This document shows, one piece after another, positions 22,562 to 24,164 of a stretch of DNA of 24,164 nt; position 1 is the first letter of the stretch, and the number at the start of each line of letters is the position of its first letter. Source of the DNA: Bacteroidales bacterium (GTDB lineage: Bacteria > Bacteroidota > Bacteroidia > Bacteroidales > FEN-979). The position numbers and the translations under genes are program-made. A model generated the notes under the pieces. That model was not told where the DNA came from. It did no database searches and saw only the letters and a list, made by a program, of their open reading frames with translations. The stretch lies in the NCBI GenBank assembly GCA_023231065.1, contig JALNWE010000047.1, positions 1 to 24,164 on the forward strand. The letters run 5' to 3'.

Positions 22562-24164
22562 TTGAACATTGCTGAATTGAAACGTTCCACATTTCCCGTT
22601 ACAGGGATGTCATGTACCAACTGTGCCGCCACCATTGAACGCGGTGTCAGAAAATTACCGGGAATAAAATCCGCGAATATTGATTTTTCAGGTGAGCGGT
22701 TGGTGGTCGAATTTGATCCTTTGAAAATCGGGGAGCGGGATATTATTGACAATGTTAAGCGGATCGGGTATGGAATACCGGCAGGAAAAGCCGAGTTACC
22801 AATTGTAGGCTTGCATGACAATTCGGATGCCCTGGCCCTGGAGAAACTTCTTGCAAGGATGGATGGCGTGTTATCGGCTTCTGTGAGTTATGCCTCAGAG
22901 CATGCTGTTGTTGAATATATTCCCGGAATGATAAGCATTGCCGATCTGGCTCAAAGAATCCGTAAGTCGGGTTTCGATCTTGTTCAACCCGAGAGAAATG
23001 AAGCGATGGAGGATGTTGAAACGCAGGTCCGGAAATCAGAACTTCGTAAACAGAAACGTTTGCTGAATATCGGACTGATCTTTACCATTCCCCTGGTTGT
23101 TTACAGTATGGCCCGTGATTTTATGCTGGTCAGCTTTCCCTATGATCAATATGTCATGTTGTTGGATGCCACAGTTGTCCAATTTGTAGTTGGCTGGCAG
23201 TTTTATCTGGGCGCTTATAAAAGCCTGAGAGCCAGAAGCGCTAACATGGATGTGTTGATTATGATGGGATCTTCTGTGGCTTATTTTTCCGGTTTGTTTG
23301 TTGTCATTGGTATGATCCATAGCCCTCATGTTTACTTTGAAACGGGAGCTGCCATCATTACCCTTATCCGCCTTGGAAAATATCTTGAAACGCGTGCCAA
23401 AGGAAAAACATCAGAAGCGCTGAAAGCCCTGATGAGCTTGCGTGCCGTCACTGCGTTGGTAATTCGTGATAGAGTGGAAGCCGAGATCAATATTGATGAT
23501 GTTATGGTCGGGGATATTATCGTGGTTAAGCCAGGTGAAAAAGTGCCGGTAGATGGCATTATCAGTGAAGGCCGCTCGGCTTTTGATGAATCTATGATCA
23601 CGGGTGAATCCATGCCGGTTACCAAGGGACCCGGTGATGATGTGATCGGAGCGACCATAAACCGGGAGGGACTAATTAAATTTGAAGCAACCAAAATTGG
23701 TAAAAATTCAACCCTGGCCCAAATCGTAAAACTTGTTCAGGAGGCTCAGGCCAGTAAGGCTCCTATTCAAAAACTGACGGATGAGATTGGTAAATATTTT
23801 GTACCCATTATAATTGGGTTGGCCATCGTGACCTTTTTAGGATGGATATTTATTGGTCGGAGCGATTGGACAGATGCCATGGTTAATGCCATTGCGGTAT
23901 TGGTCATTGCCTGTCCGTGTGCTATCGGGCTTGCCACCCCGACTGCCATCATGGTAGGAACTTCGCGGGGTGCCGGACATGGGATCCTTTTTACAAACAG
24001 TGGAACGCTTGAAATGGCAGGGAAGGTAAATATCATTGCCCTGGATAAAACCGGGACCATTACCACGGGAGAACCGGAAGTCACAGATATTTTGCCACTA
24101 TATAATTATACGGACGTTCAGATCTTACGGTTAGCGGCCTGTGCTGAACGCGGGTCAGAGCATC
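22562..24164 (+). CDS. copA: Copper-exporting P-type ATPase, 3' end cut by the window
   Basis: The open frame runs to the right edge without a stop. A first HMA domain has GMSCTNC (22604-22624). A second HMA-like fold follows, but its CxxC position reads VGLHDNS (near 22805-22825), so it lacks metal-binding cysteines. Membrane helices follow, then the actuator loop TGES (near 23600), the ion-pathway motif CPC (23912-23920) in VIACPCAIGLATP, and DKTGT (24044-24058), the phosphorylation site. The CPC motif and DKTGT identify a PIB Cu(I) pump. The start is uncertain: TTG 22562 gives a normal HMA beginning, TTG 22577 is possible, and ATG 22607 would cut off the first strand. It diverges from mtaB with 61 bases between. 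Confidence 0.93.
   Translation, partial: MNIAELKRSTFPVTGMSCTNCAATIERGVRKLPGIKSANIDFSGERLVVEFDPLKIGERDIIDNVKRIGYGIPAGKAELPIVGLHDNSDALALEKLLARMDGVLSASVSYASEHAVVEYIPGMISIADLAQRIRKSGFDLVQPERNEAMEDVETQVRKSELRKQKRLLNIGLIFTIPLVVYSMARDFMLVSFPYDQYVMLLDATVVQFVVGWQFYLGAYKSLRARSANMDVLIMMGSSVAYFSGLFVVIGMIHSPHVYFETGAAIITLIRLGKYLETRAKGKTSEALKALMSLRAVTALVIRDRVEAEINIDDVMVGDIIVVKPGEKVPVDGIISEGRSAFDESMITGESMPVTKGPGDDVIGATINREGLIKFEATKIGKNSTLAQIVKLVQEAQASKAPIQKLTDEIGKYFVPIIIGLAIVTFLGWIFIGRSDWTDAMVNAIAVLVIACPCAIGLATPTAIMVGTSRGAGHGILFTNSGTLEMAGKVNIIALDKTGTITTGEPEVTDILPLYNYTDVQILRLAACAERGSEH

Noticed and set aside
22501..22821. Longer N-terminus of mtaB on the minus strand
   Set aside because: These codons run antisense across the copA start and HMA domain. 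The MtaB N-terminal motif begins correctly at ATG 22500.
1..24164. CRISPR arrays, insertion sequences and direct repeats of the tRNA-Gly 3' end (att site)
   Set aside because: No evenly spaced repeats, no transposase-like frame and no second copy of the tRNA tail were seen on reading; a self-alignment would settle it.

Overview
The window looks like chromosomal DNA of an uncultured member of the Bacteroidota, probably Bacteroidales-like. The reasons are moderate GC, weak Shine-Dalgarno sites, several matches to the Bacteroidetes promoter form (TTG, about 17-20 bases, TAnnTTTG), and family content such as DUF4403 and DUF5916/CBM9 proteins, MtaB and secreted CBM48 repeats. All family names come from reading motifs and from memory; no search was run.

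Layout. The left edge holds the 3' part of a tRNA-Gly(CCC) and its terminator, then a structured T-tailed hairpin and a decayed SNF2-type helicase gene (369-842). Two minus-strand envelope genes follow: a membrane-anchored protein of unknown function and a DUF4403 lipoprotein. A 453-base gap with a possible 49-codon ORF separates them from gmd-fcl, the GDP-L-fucose pair. An orphan MbnP-like copper-site lipoprotein abuts, stop to stop, an FNR-like regulator gene on the minus strand.

The centrepiece is a tight six-gene plus-strand operon at 7546-14680: DsrE2-like, TusA, MvhD-like, an HdrA with a whole GltD/NfnB-like oxidoreductase nested inside it, a second HdrA, and a QmoC-like subunit (HdrC ferredoxin plus six-helix membrane domain). 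It is read away from the FNR-like regulator. The shared 215-bp control region carries a perfect 18-bp palindrome and a weaker site one or two helical turns nearer the promoter. Together this suggests an oxygen- or redox-regulated, membrane-bound complex that moves electrons between NAD(P)H, a sulfane-sulfur carrier relay (DsrE2/TusA) and the quinone pool. No dsrAB, apr, sat, HdrB or hydrogenase gene is in the window, so the substrate is open. This is my best candidate for a poorly described system.

Downstream are a translationally coupled secreted pair (two-lobed aspartic-protease-like protein and a protein of four CBM48/AMPK-type glycan-binding modules), a convergent DUF5916 outer-membrane protein, and a minus-strand operon mtaB - inositol-monophosphatase-like - macro domain. 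The right edge cuts a copper P-type ATPase (copA) that is divergent from mtaB.
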